This document shows, piece after piece, positions 44,181 through 52,410 of a DNA stretch of 64,000 nt. The position numbers were made by a program, and so were the translations under genes. Position 1 is the stretch's first letter, and every line of letters begins with the position of its first letter. Where the stretch lies: positions 691,124-755,123 of the forward strand of contig NZ_JH379027.1 in the NCBI RefSeq assembly GCF_000235505.1, in the 5' to 3' direction. A model generated the notes under the pieces. The model was not told the DNA's origin and did not search any database. It saw nothing but the letters and a program-made list of their open reading frames with translations. Source of the stretch: Hungatella hathewayi WAL-18680 (lineage in GTDB: Bacteria; Bacillota; Clostridia; Lachnospirales; Lachnospiraceae).

Positions 44181-44348
44181 CTGGCAGATTGTGACAGCGA
44201 TTCTAACAGTAAAGGAATGATGAAAGATGGGGTTAGACCTATAACGGCCACGTTATTCATTATCAAGAAGTATAGCGTGATATATCGACTCCAAAGCCAG
44301 TAGAGAGCGACATTATGGGAAAGAACAATATGAAGGAGGAGAATTATC

Positions 44349-46016
44349 ATGTTAAATTATCAGAGATATAAACGAGTTCCGGTGGTACATTTCCCGGAGA
44401 GAACCTGGCCAGAGAAAGAGATTCAGAGTGCGCCTATATGGTGCAGCGTAGACTTAAGGGACGGCAACCAGGCATTGGTTGAACCGATGGTAGTGGAAGA
44501 GAAGATTGAGATGTTCAATCTCCTTGTCAAACTGGGCTTTAAAGAGATTGAGGTCGGATTCCCGGCAGCATCCCAGATTGAGTACGACTTCCTTCGCCAG
44601 CTGGTAGACCGCAAACTGATTCCCGACGATGTGGTGATTCAGGTGCTGGTTCAGTGCCGCGAGCATCTGATTAAGAGAACATTTGAGGCAATCAAGGGTG
44701 TGAAGAAGTCCATTGTACATATTTACAATTCCACCTCGACCCTTCAGCGAGACGTCGTCTTCCACAAGAATATGGAAGAGATTAAAGAGATTGCCGTAGA
44801 AGGCACCAATCTGGTTAAGAAATATGCCAAACACTACGACGGTGAACTGTTCCTGGAATACTCACCGGAGAGTTTTACCGGCACAGAGCTGGATTATGCC
44901 CTGGATATCTGTACGGCAGTGCAGGAGACCTGGGGAGCGACACCAGACAATAAGATTATCATCAATCTGCCGTCCACCGTGGAGATGACCACTCCAAACG
45001 TGTATGCGGACCAGATTGAATGGATGAATACACATTTCAAGAACCGCGACAGCATTATCCTGAGCGTCCATCCCCACAATGATAGGGGAACCGGCGTGGC
45101 AGCCACGGAGCTGGCCCTGCTGGCAGGCGCTGACAGAGTGGAAGGCACGCTGTTCGGTAACGGCGAGAGAACCGGCAACGTGGACGTTCTGACGCTGGCC
45201 TACAACATGTTCTCCCAGGGCATCAACCCGGAACTGAACATCGAGAATATCCGGGAAATCAGCGACGTCTATGAGCGCTGTACCAAGATGGATATCTCAC
45301 CGAGACATCCTTACGCAGGCAAGCTGGTATTTACCGCATTTTCCGGCTCCCATCAGGATGCCATCAACAAGGGCATGCAGGCCCTTCACGAGAGGAACGG
45401 CGAATACTGGGAGGTACCTTACCTTCCCATCGATCCAAGCGATATCGGACGCCAGTACGAGCCAATCGTGCGTATCAACAGCCAGTCCGGCAAGGGCGGC
45501 GTAGCCTTCGTGATGGATACCTTCTACGGCTTCAAGCTGCCGAAGGGCATGCACAAAGAGTTTGCAGACGTGATTCAGAAGATATCCGAGAAACAGGGCG
45601 AGGTTGCTCCGGAGCAGATTATGGACGAATTCCGCTCCAACTACTCCGAGCGCAAAGAGCCGATCCATTTCCGCAAATGCCAGATTACCGATACGGAGAC
45701 CGAGGACGGCGAGTTTGCAACCCTGGCGAAAGTCACCTTCACCGATCACGGTGTTGAGAAACATTTCGAAGGCGTCGGAAACGGACCTATCGATGCGGTA
45801 CAGAACGGACTCGAGTCTGCCCTCGGCATCGAAATCCGCGTCCTGGACTACAACGAGCACGCCTTAACCTCCGGTTCCGGAGCCCAGGCTGCTTCCTACA
45901 TCCACTTAATGGATGTAAAAACCGGCAGAGTCACCTACGGCGTAGGCATCAGCTCCAACATCACCAGAGCTTCTATCAGAGGCATCTTCAGTGCGGTGAA
46001 CCGGTTGTTTTATTAA
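44349..46016 (+). CDS. leuA: 2-isopropylmalate synthase
   Basis: A 555-residue enzyme of the long form, which joins acetyl-CoA and 2-oxoisovalerate in the first step of leucine synthesis. SVDLRDGNQALVEPM carries the metal and substrate Arg-Asp pair, VHPHNDRGTG the two metal His residues, and GNGERTGNVD the glycine-rich loop. FTAFSGSHQDAINKG is typical of this group. The C-terminal 130 residues form the LeuA dimer regulatory domain, where leucine acts as inhibitor. AGGAGGAG precedes the start. It is a single-gene unit with a strong extended -10 promoter and a 250-nt leader, so leucine-dependent control in the leader is plausible. Confidence 0.96.
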   Translation: MLNYQRYKRVPVVHFPERTWPEKEIQSAPIWCSVDLRDGNQALVEPMVVEEKIEMFNLLVKLGFKEIEVGFPAASQIEYDFLRQLVDRKLIPDDVVIQVLVQCREHLIKRTFEAIKGVKKSIVHIYNSTSTLQRDVVFHKNMEEIKEIAVEGTNLVKKYAKHYDGELFLEYSPESFTGTELDYALDICTAVQETWGATPDNKIIINLPSTVEMTTPNVYADQIEWMNTHFKNRDSIILSVHPHNDRGTGVAATELALLAGADRVEGTLFGNGERTGNVDVLTLAYNMFSQGINPELNIENIREISDVYERCTKMDISPRHPYAGKLVFTAFSGSHQDAINKGMQALHERNGEYWEVPYLPIDPSDIGRQYEPIVRINSQSGKGGVAFVMDTFYGFKLPKGMHKEFADVIQKISEKQGEVAPEQIMDEFRSNYSERKEPIHFRKCQITDTETEDGEFATLAKVTFTDHGVEKHFEGVGNGPIDAVQNGLESALGIEIRVLDYNEHALTSGSGAQAASYIHLMDVKTGRVTYGVGISSNITRASIRGIFSAVNRLFY

Positions 46017-46028
46017 AATTCTATGAAT

Positions 46029-46064
46029 AAGCGTCCCATTTCAGTTTGCTGATTTGGGACGCTT
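46029..46064. other. Hairpin after leuA
   Basis: AAGCGTCCCA pairs with TGGGACGCTT (46029-46038 with 46055-46064), plus an inner CAG/CTG. It lacks a T run on the plus strand (CATAAAA follows), so it is a poor intrinsic terminator, though it may serve mRNA stability. Confidence 0.5.
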
Positions 46065-46168
46065 CATAAAAAATCTATATTCAAATTCATTTAAATCAAG
46101 TAATCGCAATATTCCAATTTTTTCTCAGCAATTTAATCCAAATTAGATTTAGGAATTTATGTTAAGTA

Positions 46169-46198
46169 TTGACAATACACACTAAGTGTGTATATTAT
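46169..46198 (+). promoter_or_regulatory. hicB promoter with palindromic operator in the spacer
   Basis: TTGACA (46169-46174) and -10 TATATT (46191-46196) or TATTAT (46193-46198). The spacer is the perfect palindrome ATACACACTAAGTGTGTAT (46175-46193), nine-base arms about one base. A dimeric repressor here would block RNA polymerase; HicB proteins are known to repress their own operons. Confidence 0.82.
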
Positions 46199-46216
46199 AA
46201 AACTAGGAGGAGTATA

Positions 46217-46639
46217 ATGAAACGTGCATATCCAACATTTATAGCCCCCAGTGGCTCTGATTATCTTGTATATGTTCCGGACATGGACATATACACAGAA
46301 GGTAAAAGTTTAACTGATGCAATTGAAATGGCCAGAGATGCCATTGGGCTGAAAGGTATAGATTTTGAAGATGATAAAAAAGAGATACCAGAGGCATCTG
46401 ACTATCAGCTGGCAATTGCCAGAGCAAAAGAAGATACGGAAGATTTCGATTATACCAAGGGAATGTTGACGATGGTTGATGTGAATTTTGAAGAATATAG
46501 AAGAAAAAGAAATCAGAAAATGGTGCGAAGAAACGTGACACTTCCGAATTGGCTCAATATAGAGGCAGAAAAACAAAAATTAAATGTTTCAAAAGTTTTG
46601 CAGGAGGCATTAATTGAAAAAGTGGAGCAAATGAGGTAA
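46217..46639 (+). CDS. hicB: HicB-family antitoxin (solitary)
   Basis: A 140-residue HicB protein. The N-terminal partial RNase-H fold (YPTFIAPSGSDYLVYVPDMD, SLTDAIEMARDAIGL) binds HicA toxin in known systems; the C-terminal part (VRRNVTLPNWLNIEAEKQKLNVSKVLQEAL split at the turn) is a ribbon-helix-helix DNA-binding domain. The start at 46217 follows AGGAGGAG; the frame extends to 46169 but that covers the promoter. No hicA of about 60 codons is found on either side, so it is an orphan antitoxin or a repressor that has taken on another role. A perfect palindromic operator overlaps its promoter. Confidence 0.9.
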   Translation: MKRAYPTFIAPSGSDYLVYVPDMDIYTEGKSLTDAIEMARDAIGLKGIDFEDDKKEIPEASDYQLAIARAKEDTEDFDYTKGMLTMVDVNFEEYRRKRNQKMVRRNVTLPNWLNIEAEKQKLNVSKVLQEALIEKVEQMR

Positions 46640-46657
46640 GGAAAAGATAAGAACAAT

Positions 46658-46705
46658 AAAAAAGCAACGTGCCATCTGGTTATCAAATGACACGTTGCTT
46701 TTTTT
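46658..46705. terminator. Bidirectional terminator between hicB and the XRE gene
   Basis: AAAAAAGCAACGTG with CACGTTGCTTTTTTT (46658-46672 with 46691-46705) gives a T tail on both strands, ending the convergent genes on either side. Confidence 0.92.
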
Positions 46706-46707
46706 AC

Positions 46708-47070
46708 TTAAACATGATACCCACAAGCCTGTACATAATGTCTGATAATCTCTTCCAGATGGTACCGCTCCTCCTGTGAGAGCGGTTTCAACATCTCTGA
46801 AAGTTTGCTGTCATCCATCTCGTTGGTTGTTCCAAGCAGGATATAATCGGTGCTGACGCCCAGGGCGTTGGCCACTTTGATGACATTTCTGGCCCTCATG
46901 TTCTTGATGCCTCTTTCGACGCAGGCAAAGAATTGGAGGGAGATATCAGCAGCTTCAGATGCCGTTTCCTGGGTCAATCCCAGTTGTTTTCTCCTGGCGG
47001 CGATTCGCGCCCCAATCTCAACACTTGTTTTGTCTAATGCTTTTGCTTTTTTGTTAATTACATTGTTCAT
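46708..47070 (-). CDS. XRE-family HTH regulator
   Basis: A 120-residue protein with one HTH_3 domain (about residues 16-75: IGARIAARRKQLGLTQETASEAADIS as helices 1-3, then FACVERGIKNMRARNVIKVANALGVSTDYILLG split at the turn). The tail (76-120) is a short helix with LSQEERYHLEEIIRHYV, seen in small regulators of Lachnospiraceae. GGAGG lies upstream of the start at a fitting distance. It lies downstream of the GH25 lysozyme gene on the same strand, without an obvious terminator between. No partner toxin is visible, so it is probably a plain repressor. Confidence 0.9.
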   Translation of the reverse strand: MNNVINKKAKALDKTSVEIGARIAARRKQLGLTQETASEAADISLQFFACVERGIKNMRARNVIKVANALGVSTDYILLGTTNEMDDSKLSEMLKPLSQEERYHLEEIIRHYVQACGYHV

Positions 47071-47128
47071 GAATAAACCTCCTTATTTGATGTTTATTCA
47101 TGATATCACTAATATCTGAAAATTCATT

Positions 47129-48883
47129 CTACATCTCGCCCGGTCCCTTTGGAGTTGCCGTCTGTGCAGGCGGAGGTGTGGGCTCTCCGGAGGCGGCAGA
47201 CCCGTCTCCGCTGCCTTCCTCCGCAGCTATCTGCGTACATACACCGTTGCCATCCACCTGATAATTAACTCCATCCAGAGTAATGGTAGTGTTGGCTGCC
47301 ATCACGCCGGTAGCAGGGTCAAGGTAATACATGACGCCGTTCAGAGTAACAGCCCCGGTCAGACGCTGTCCCGAACTGTTAAAGTAGAACCAGGCGTTGT
47401 CAAGTTTCTGCCATCCCGTCAGCATTTTCCCATCAGCATCAGTATAATAAGTCTGGCCGCCGTCGGTCACCCAGCCGTTCTGACGCTGTCCGGAGGTGTT
47501 AAAGTAGTACCAGAAACCATCCAGATTCTGCCATCCCGTCAACATTTTTCCGTCAGCATTCAGATAATAATTCTGACCGCCATCGCTCAGCCATCCACTC
47601 TGACGCTGTCCCGATGCGTTAAAATAATACCAGGAGTTGTCCAGTTTCTGCCATCCCGATAACATTTTCCCGTCATCGTTCAGATAATAGGTCTGATTGC
47701 CGTCAGCCAGCCATCCGGTCTGTTTCCGGCCATCTCCACTGAAGTAGTACCAGTTGCCATCCACGTCTCTCCATCCAATCGCCATCCGGCCGGAGGAAGT
47801 GAGATAGTAATCATTATCGCCCTCGGTATGCCATCCGGTCTGCATCACGCCGTCTTCGTTGAGGAAATACTGGGAACCGTCTACATTGGTCCAGCCTGTC
47901 TTCATAGCACCGGAGGAGCCCATATAATACCACTTGTCACCCTGGGCCAGCCATCCGGAAGCCATACGTCCGCTGGTCTCGTCCAGATAGTATTGCTGGC
48001 CGTTCAGCTTCTGCCAGCCCTTCATGGCCTGCGCATCCGCACCCATATAGTACCAGCCCTCGCCGTCATCAATCCAGGTATCTCGCTGCATCACATAATC
48101 CTGATAATAATAGGTCTTATCCCCAATCGTCCTCCAGCGGCTGGACGGAATCAACGGGGAGAAATCCTTATACTGGAAATCAATATCAACATTTCCATTT
48201 ACGCCATTGACAGAACCGGTCTGTGTGGCCTGCCACATGGCAGGATTGGAAAAGTTGTGCTTAATCTCATAACGTGCCACCCATACGTCATAGTGCATGG
48301 TGGACATATCAATCTTGTTGGCCAGCCAGTAATCATTGGCATAAACCATCGGATAATATCCCGCGTCCTCAATCCTCTTGCAGAACGTGTTGATAATCTC
48401 GCTGATTTCCTGCGGAGAAAGGGCTCCCAGAGCAGAAGACTCCGCATCGAAGGCCACCGGATAGGAAATCGGGTAATCCTTAATCAAGTCCAGAATAAAA
48501 TCCGCCTCATCGCTTGCCATCTGTGGCGTCGTGGCGTAGGAATAAAGGTAAGCGCCAATATTCAGTCCCGCCCGGTAAGCTCCCTCCGCATTCGTTCTGA
48601 AATTCGGGTCAACACCGCCGTTGTATGTAGTCCCCAGCATGACAAACTGAATATCATCGGCGGCAACCGCCTGCCAGTCAATCACGCCCTTCCAGTGTGA
48701 AACGTCAATTCCTCTGGCAACTACCCCGTTGATGGCCGTCCCGTCAATCATGCGGTAAGTGCCGTCAACCTTGGCATAAGTATAGGCAGCCTGTGCGTCA
48801 AATGATGTGAGAGGGGAGACCATAGCAGCCGTTCCCATGACACCTGCCAGCATAAGCGCTGTCCATCTGTTTCTTTTAAACAT
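47129..48883 (-). CDS. GH25 lysozyme with choline-binding-type repeats
   Basis: A 584-residue secreted muramidase. A signal peptide ends near SFDAQAAY. The GH25 domain (about 55-240) has GIDVSHWKGVIDW with the first catalytic Asp, YPVAFDAESSALG with the Asp and Glu pair, and IDMSTMHYDVWVARY. It is followed by some 15 cell-wall-binding repeats of about 20 residues (GWxxxxGxWYYxxxxGxMxxGW), which in related proteins bind choline on teichoic acids. It cleaves the MurNAc-GlcNAc bond and so remodels the wall or acts as autolysin. The tail is short and P/S/G-rich. AGGAGG precedes the start. The nearby LicC-LicA gene could supply the choline ligand. Confidence 0.93.
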   Translation of the reverse strand: MFKRNRWTALMLAGVMGTAAMVSPLTSFDAQAAYTYAKVDGTYRMIDGTAINGVVARGIDVSHWKGVIDWQAVAADDIQFVMLGTTYNGGVDPNFRTNAEGAYRAGLNIGAYLYSYATTPQMASDEADFILDLIKDYPISYPVAFDAESSALGALSPQEISEIINTFCKRIEDAGYYPMVYANDYWLANKIDMSTMHYDVWVARYEIKHNFSNPAMWQATQTGSVNGVNGNVDIDFQYKDFSPLIPSSRWRTIGDKTYYYQDYVMQRDTWIDDGEGWYYMGADAQAMKGWQKLNGQQYYLDETSGRMASGWLAQGDKWYYMGSSGAMKTGWTNVDGSQYFLNEDGVMQTGWHTEGDNDYYLTSSGRMAIGWRDVDGNWYYFSGDGRKQTGWLADGNQTYYLNDDGKMLSGWQKLDNSWYYFNASGQRQSGWLSDGGQNYYLNADGKMLTGWQNLDGFWYYFNTSGQRQNGWVTDGGQTYYTDADGKMLTGWQKLDNAWFYFNSSGQRLTGAVTLNGVMYYLDPATGVMAANTTITLDGVNYQVDGNGVCTQIAAEEGSGDGSAASGEPTPPPAQTATPKGPGEM

Positions 48884-48928
48884 AACATGTCCTCCTGATG
48901 TAAATGTGTGTGTAGGTTAACTGGAACA

Positions 48929-48965
48929 AAAACGGGCATCCGGAGTTCTGTCCGGATACCCGCGT
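48929..48965 (-). terminator. Terminator of the repeat protein at 48991
   Basis: On the minus strand CGGGTATCCGGA and TCCGGATGCCCG form a stem with one mismatch and a 6-base loop, followed by TTTTTG. Confidence 0.85.
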
Positions 48966-48990
48966 TAAACATGTGAATCAATCAGTTCAA

Positions 48991-50055
48991 TCAGCCTGGG
49001 CCGGTAGTCAGTCCTGGTTGTAATGTGCCGTTGGAATTGCTGCTTCCACTGGGGCTTGAATTGCTGCCTGAACCCGGTGAGTTGGAGTTGCTTCCTGAAC
49101 CAGGTGCATTGCCGGAAGTACTGGAACCTCCAGGTGAACCTGAACCGGTAGAAGTACCACTGCCGCCCGGACCTCCGGAAGGAGTCGTATTATTGGTTGA
49201 CGTATTCGGTGTACCTCCACCGCTGGACTGATATACGCCATTGGAATCAAAGGTATAGGAAACACCGTCAATAGTCTTGGTAGTTCCTGTCACCATCCGC
49301 CCATCATTTGCCGGGTCAAGATAGTAGTACTTGGAACCTACGGTTACCCAGCCGGTCTGTCTGTGGCCGGAAGCATTGAAGTAGTACCATCCTCCGTCAA
49401 TGGATTTCCAGTCAATCGACATGGTTCCATTGTCCGGGTCCATATAATATTTATTGGTACCGTCACTGAGCCATCCGGTGCGCATCTTACCGTCCGTATG
49501 GAAGTAATAATACTTATTATCATCTAATTTCTGCCATCCGGTCATCATCTTGCCGTCGGAGCCGAAATAATACCAGGCGTCGCCGACCTGTCCCCAGCCG
49601 ATGGTGCATTTCCCATTCTCTTTAAAATAATACCAGCCGTTGTCCATATCACGCCAGCCGATAGCCATGGAGCCGTCGCCCTTCAGGTAATAATAATCGG
49701 CGCCAATTTTAATCCAGCCCACACGCATCGTGCCATCTTCCAGAACATAATACCACTTACCATTGTCCTGAACCCACTGGTTAGCCGCCATCAGGCCGCT
49801 GGGCTTGAAATAATACCATTTATTGTTGATCGCCTTCCAGCCGATTGTCATCAATCCCGTGGAAAGGTCCTGATAATAGTAACCGTCCGTAGTCTGAATC
49901 CAGCCCTTATGTACGGAACCGTCCGTATCATAATAAACCCAGCTGGAACCGTTCTGAACCCAGCCCGTAGCTGCATAAGCCTGAGTGGCGGAAGCAAAAG
50001 CTAAAAAGCCCACAGAGCCGGCCAGGGCAAGAGCATGTAAGTATGATTTATGCAT
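48991..50055 (-). CDS. Secreted cell-wall-binding repeat protein without catalytic domain
   Basis: A 354-residue protein: signal peptide (cut near ATQAYAATG), then about 11 cell-wall-binding repeats (GWxxxxGxWYYxxxxGxMxxGW) that fill residues 30-265, then a low-complexity S/G/N/P-rich tail of about 80 residues (TPNTSTNNTTPSGGPGGSG style). No enzyme domain is seen. It may coat the wall, act as a scaffold or be a target of phase-variable exchange with the similar proteins at 52411 and 57784. GGAAGGGG lies eight bases before the ATG at 50055; the frame open to 50109 is leader. Confidence 0.88.
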   Translation of the reverse strand: MHKSYLHALALAGSVGFLAFASATQAYAATGWVQNGSSWVYYDTDGSVHKGWIQTTDGYYYQDLSTGLMTIGWKAINNKWYYFKPSGLMAANQWVQDNGKWYYVLEDGTMRVGWIKIGADYYYLKGDGSMAIGWRDMDNGWYYFKENGKCTIGWGQVGDAWYYFGSDGKMMTGWQKLDDNKYYYFHTDGKMRTGWLSDGTNKYYMDPDNGTMSIDWKSIDGGWYYFNASGHRQTGWVTVGSKYYYLDPANDGRMVTGTTKTIDGVSYTFDSNGVYQSSGGGTPNTSTNNTTPSGGPGGSGTSTGSGSPGGSSTSGNAPGSGSNSNSPGSGSNSSPSGSSNSNGTLQPGLTTGPG

Positions 50056-50136
50056 AGATAAAGCCCCTTCCTTTATACATATTTCCCCTTTTATAGCATT
50101 ATAGCACATGGACCGACAGAAAGGGTAAAATATTTA

Positions 50137-51987
50137 TTACAAATTCCGCAAGATTTTTCGATAATAGGTCTTGGCGTAACGGTACATGATGAGTGTATAC
50201 TCCCCAAACTCCTCCCCAATCGCGCTTTTATACACAGCCCAGAGACTCCAAAGGAAGCCGCCGAGGGCCACATAGGAATAAACAACCTGGCGCTCTTCAG
50301 CAGTGGGGGTACGGTGTAAGTAGGTCTCCATCAGCCGGTCGACCTCCGTTTCCTTATAATAGGAATAGATGGCTGCCATAGCGATATCGATGAGCGGGTC
50401 GCACATACCGGCATATTCCCAGTCAATCAGGCGGATACCCCCATCAGGCAGAAACAGGAAATTGTCCACATTTCCGTCCAGGTGCGACAGATATTCCGGA
50501 CGGTCCATAGCGTCCAGCCGGTCCAGCAGTTCCATCATCCAGCTCCGCACCTCCTGATAATCCTCAAAGGGAATTCCATTATGGCTGAGGCACAGATTTT
50601 CATAAAAATGAATTCGCTCCCGCACATTGAATCGGTGATTCACAGTTAGCCCGGAGTTGTGAAGCCGCTTCAGGACGCTCATACATTTTTCCATGTCCTC
50701 CCAATTGGAGGCGTCCGCATTGCGGGCATTCTCATAATACTCCGCAATTTTATAACCGGTGTCCCCATTAAAATAAATAATGTGCTCGGTAATGTCCAGG
50801 GGCTTTACAGTGTCATAGACGGCCTTTTCCTCGTTCCGGTTGATTAAAAGCTCCGTTCCCGGCCCAGGGATACGGCAGATGTAATGCTTGCCGTTTACCT
50901 GGAAGAGAAAGGATTTGTTCGTCATACCGGCTTTCAGGCAGCGGATGTCATGAATATCGGATTCCGGTATCTGAAAGACCTGGGCAATCAATTCCATAGC
51001 CTGATTATCGGAGCGGGTTTGATAACGGCTGTCAAACAGACGAAGCTCCTCCAAATTCTCAAATTCATAAACGTTCGTATCGGATTGCGGATTGGCATAC
51101 ATATCAAAGAGGTGGGGCCCCAGTTTGTTGAGGGGTATACCGTTCACTTCTTGAATACCGGCGTCGGCAAGCCGTTTAATTGCCGTGCCGTCCAACAGCT
51201 CCATATAGACATGCTCCCAGTAGAATGGCTCTGTCCCCGGAAGATGATAATACGCTTCCAGCACAGGAAGGTACTGCTCCAGCCACTGGGCTCTCATAAA
51301 TACGGGACCGTACATGAACCAGCAGTTGTGTCCGCCAACCTGAACCTCCTGAATGAGATTTTTCTTATTAAGACTTAGGCACCATTCTGAAGTATCCGTA
51401 TCCGTGTGAACGGCAGAGTACCAGGCGCCGCATTCAAACGTATGAAACATATTCTCCCTCATCCAGTTGTCCGAGGAAAGAAGATACATATTGCGGCCTC
51501 TGAGAACTTCCCTGGCATGGTAGAGGGTAGTTAACGTGTTCTTATTTGAATATTCATTATTATATAAAAGTTTAACATCATATTTATCAATAAGGTAATC
51601 AAACTTTTCTTTCAGGTACCCCACCACAATCGTGATATCATAAATACCGACTTCATGCAGCTGCTTAATCTGCCTTTCAATCATCCGCTCCCCAAACACC
51701 TCAAGAAGCCCCTTAGGCGTTTCAAATGTCAGAGGAACAAATCTGGAACCAAACCCGGCGGCAATAATCAAAGCCCCATCCACCCGGTATTGCTCCAACA
51801 GCTCCTCGCCTTTCTTTAATAAAATATAATGTCCGTCCTCCGCCATCTCGATCAACCCGGAATCTAGACACTGCTTCACCAGACCATTGGCAGTCCCCAA
51901 TGAAATATTCATCTTTTTTGCCACTTCCCGCTGGGTAATCTGATTGTCCTCATAGATGCATCTACATAATAAAGCGTATTTATCCAT
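50137..51987 (-). CDS. HTH - phosphocholine cytidylyltransferase - choline kinase fusion (LicC-LicA)
   Basis: A 616-residue three-part protein. Residues 1-70 form a winged helix (QITQREVAKKMNISLGTAN as HTH). Residues about 72-300 are a nucleotidyltransferase of the LicC type: ALIIAAGFGSRFVPLT and TPKGLLEVFGERM bind the NTP. Residues about 320-616 are a LicA/choline-kinase-like domain with HLDGNVDNFLF (catalytic HxD...N) and RLIDWEYAGMCDPLID. Together they would turn choline into CDP-choline for decoration of surface polymers. The HTH may let it regulate its own pathway. The start at 51987 has GGAGG eight bases upstream. A choline importer and LicD transferase are not in this window. It lies among proteins with choline-binding repeats. 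Confidence 0.9.
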   Translation of the reverse strand: MDKYALLCRCIYEDNQITQREVAKKMNISLGTANGLVKQCLDSGLIEMAEDGHYILLKKGEELLEQYRVDGALIIAAGFGSRFVPLTFETPKGLLEVFGERMIERQIKQLHEVGIYDITIVVGYLKEKFDYLIDKYDVKLLYNNEYSNKNTLTTLYHAREVLRGRNMYLLSSDNWMRENMFHTFECGAWYSAVHTDTDTSEWCLSLNKKNLIQEVQVGGHNCWFMYGPVFMRAQWLEQYLPVLEAYYHLPGTEPFYWEHVYMELLDGTAIKRLADAGIQEVNGIPLNKLGPHLFDMYANPQSDTNVYEFENLEELRLFDSRYQTRSDNQAMELIAQVFQIPESDIHDIRCLKAGMTNKSFLFQVNGKHYICRIPGPGTELLINRNEEKAVYDTVKPLDITEHIIYFNGDTGYKIAEYYENARNADASNWEDMEKCMSVLKRLHNSGLTVNHRFNVRERIHFYENLCLSHNGIPFEDYQEVRSWMMELLDRLDAMDRPEYLSHLDGNVDNFLFLPDGGIRLIDWEYAGMCDPLIDIAMAAIYSYYKETEVDRLMETYLHRTPTAEERQVVYSYVALGGFLWSLWAVYKSAIGEEFGEYTLIMYRYAKTYYRKILRNL

Positions 51988-52023
51988 CTCCATAGCCTCC
52001 ATATCGCATATTATAATGTTCAA

Positions 52024-52312
52024 AAACTAGATAAAACCAAAAGATATGAACATTATATACTCGCCCGAGCCAAAATACAAGTAGTAAGAACAGGCAAATT
52101 TAGCCGCCTGGGAAGGATTGTACTAATTTAAGAACAATTTTTGGCAAAAAAGTGTTTTTTGTAAACTTTACGTAAGAAAATGCACAGAGAAATGTTATGG
52201 TATTTTTGGAAGAAGTGTATTATACTATGTGTGTGATGGAGGAAATGGTATATTCCTGGTGAGAATGCCAATATCGACTATTTTACTCATTATTTGTAAA
52301 AAATGTCAAAAA
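52024..52312. other. Intergenic region upstream of lic and the twin surface gene
   Basis: This stretch of about 290 bases between divergent genes holds AT-rich sequence with no ORF I can support. Around 52218-52231 there are TATACT-like hexamers. The strong promoter of the gene at 52411 starts only at 52317. Confidence 0.5.
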
Positions 52313-52340
52313 GGTATTGATAATTTTCCTTACAGGAAGT
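52313..52340 (+). other. Left dif-like inversion site
   Basis: Outer arm GGTATTGATAA, six-base centre TTTTCC, inner arm TTACAGGAAGT: the 11-6-11 design of XerCD dif sites. The centre and inner arm (one base different) recur in inverse orientation at 57855-57882. The outer arm differs and carries the -35 box TTGATA. Confidence 0.78.
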
Positions 52341-52345
52341 ATAAT
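52317..52345 (+). promoter_or_regulatory. Promoter of the left twin, split across the inversion site
   Basis: TTGATA (52317-52322, in the outer arm), 17-base spacer, TATAAT (52340-52345, at the inner edge). At the right end the same -10 faces CCTATA in the -35 position, which is poor. Confidence 0.82.
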
Positions 52346-52410
52346 TACCTCGTAATGCAATTAGGAATTTCAAAAGAATTCAAAAAAGGAAAAAGGAGAG
52401 TGCATTAATT

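Noticed and set aside
44106-44303. 65-codon ORF in the leuA leader as a gene
   Set aside because: No ribosome binding site and too close to the transcript start; composition is that of an untranslated leader. Kept only as a note in the leuA finding.
44089-44348. T-box riboswitch before leuA
   Set aside because: The conserved T-box sequence (GGTGGNACCGCG type) and antiterminator are absent.
46169-46216. N-terminal extension of hicB
   Set aside because: It would place coding sequence over the TTGACA box and the palindromic operator; AGGAGG lies before 46217.
46017-46216. hicA toxin gene upstream of hicB
   Set aside because: No frame of about 60 codons with HicA features exists here or just after hicB.
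47129-50055. CRISPR-like array suggested by regular repeats
   Set aside because: The repeats are in-frame cell-wall-binding protein repeats with no constant DNA repeat and spacer pattern.
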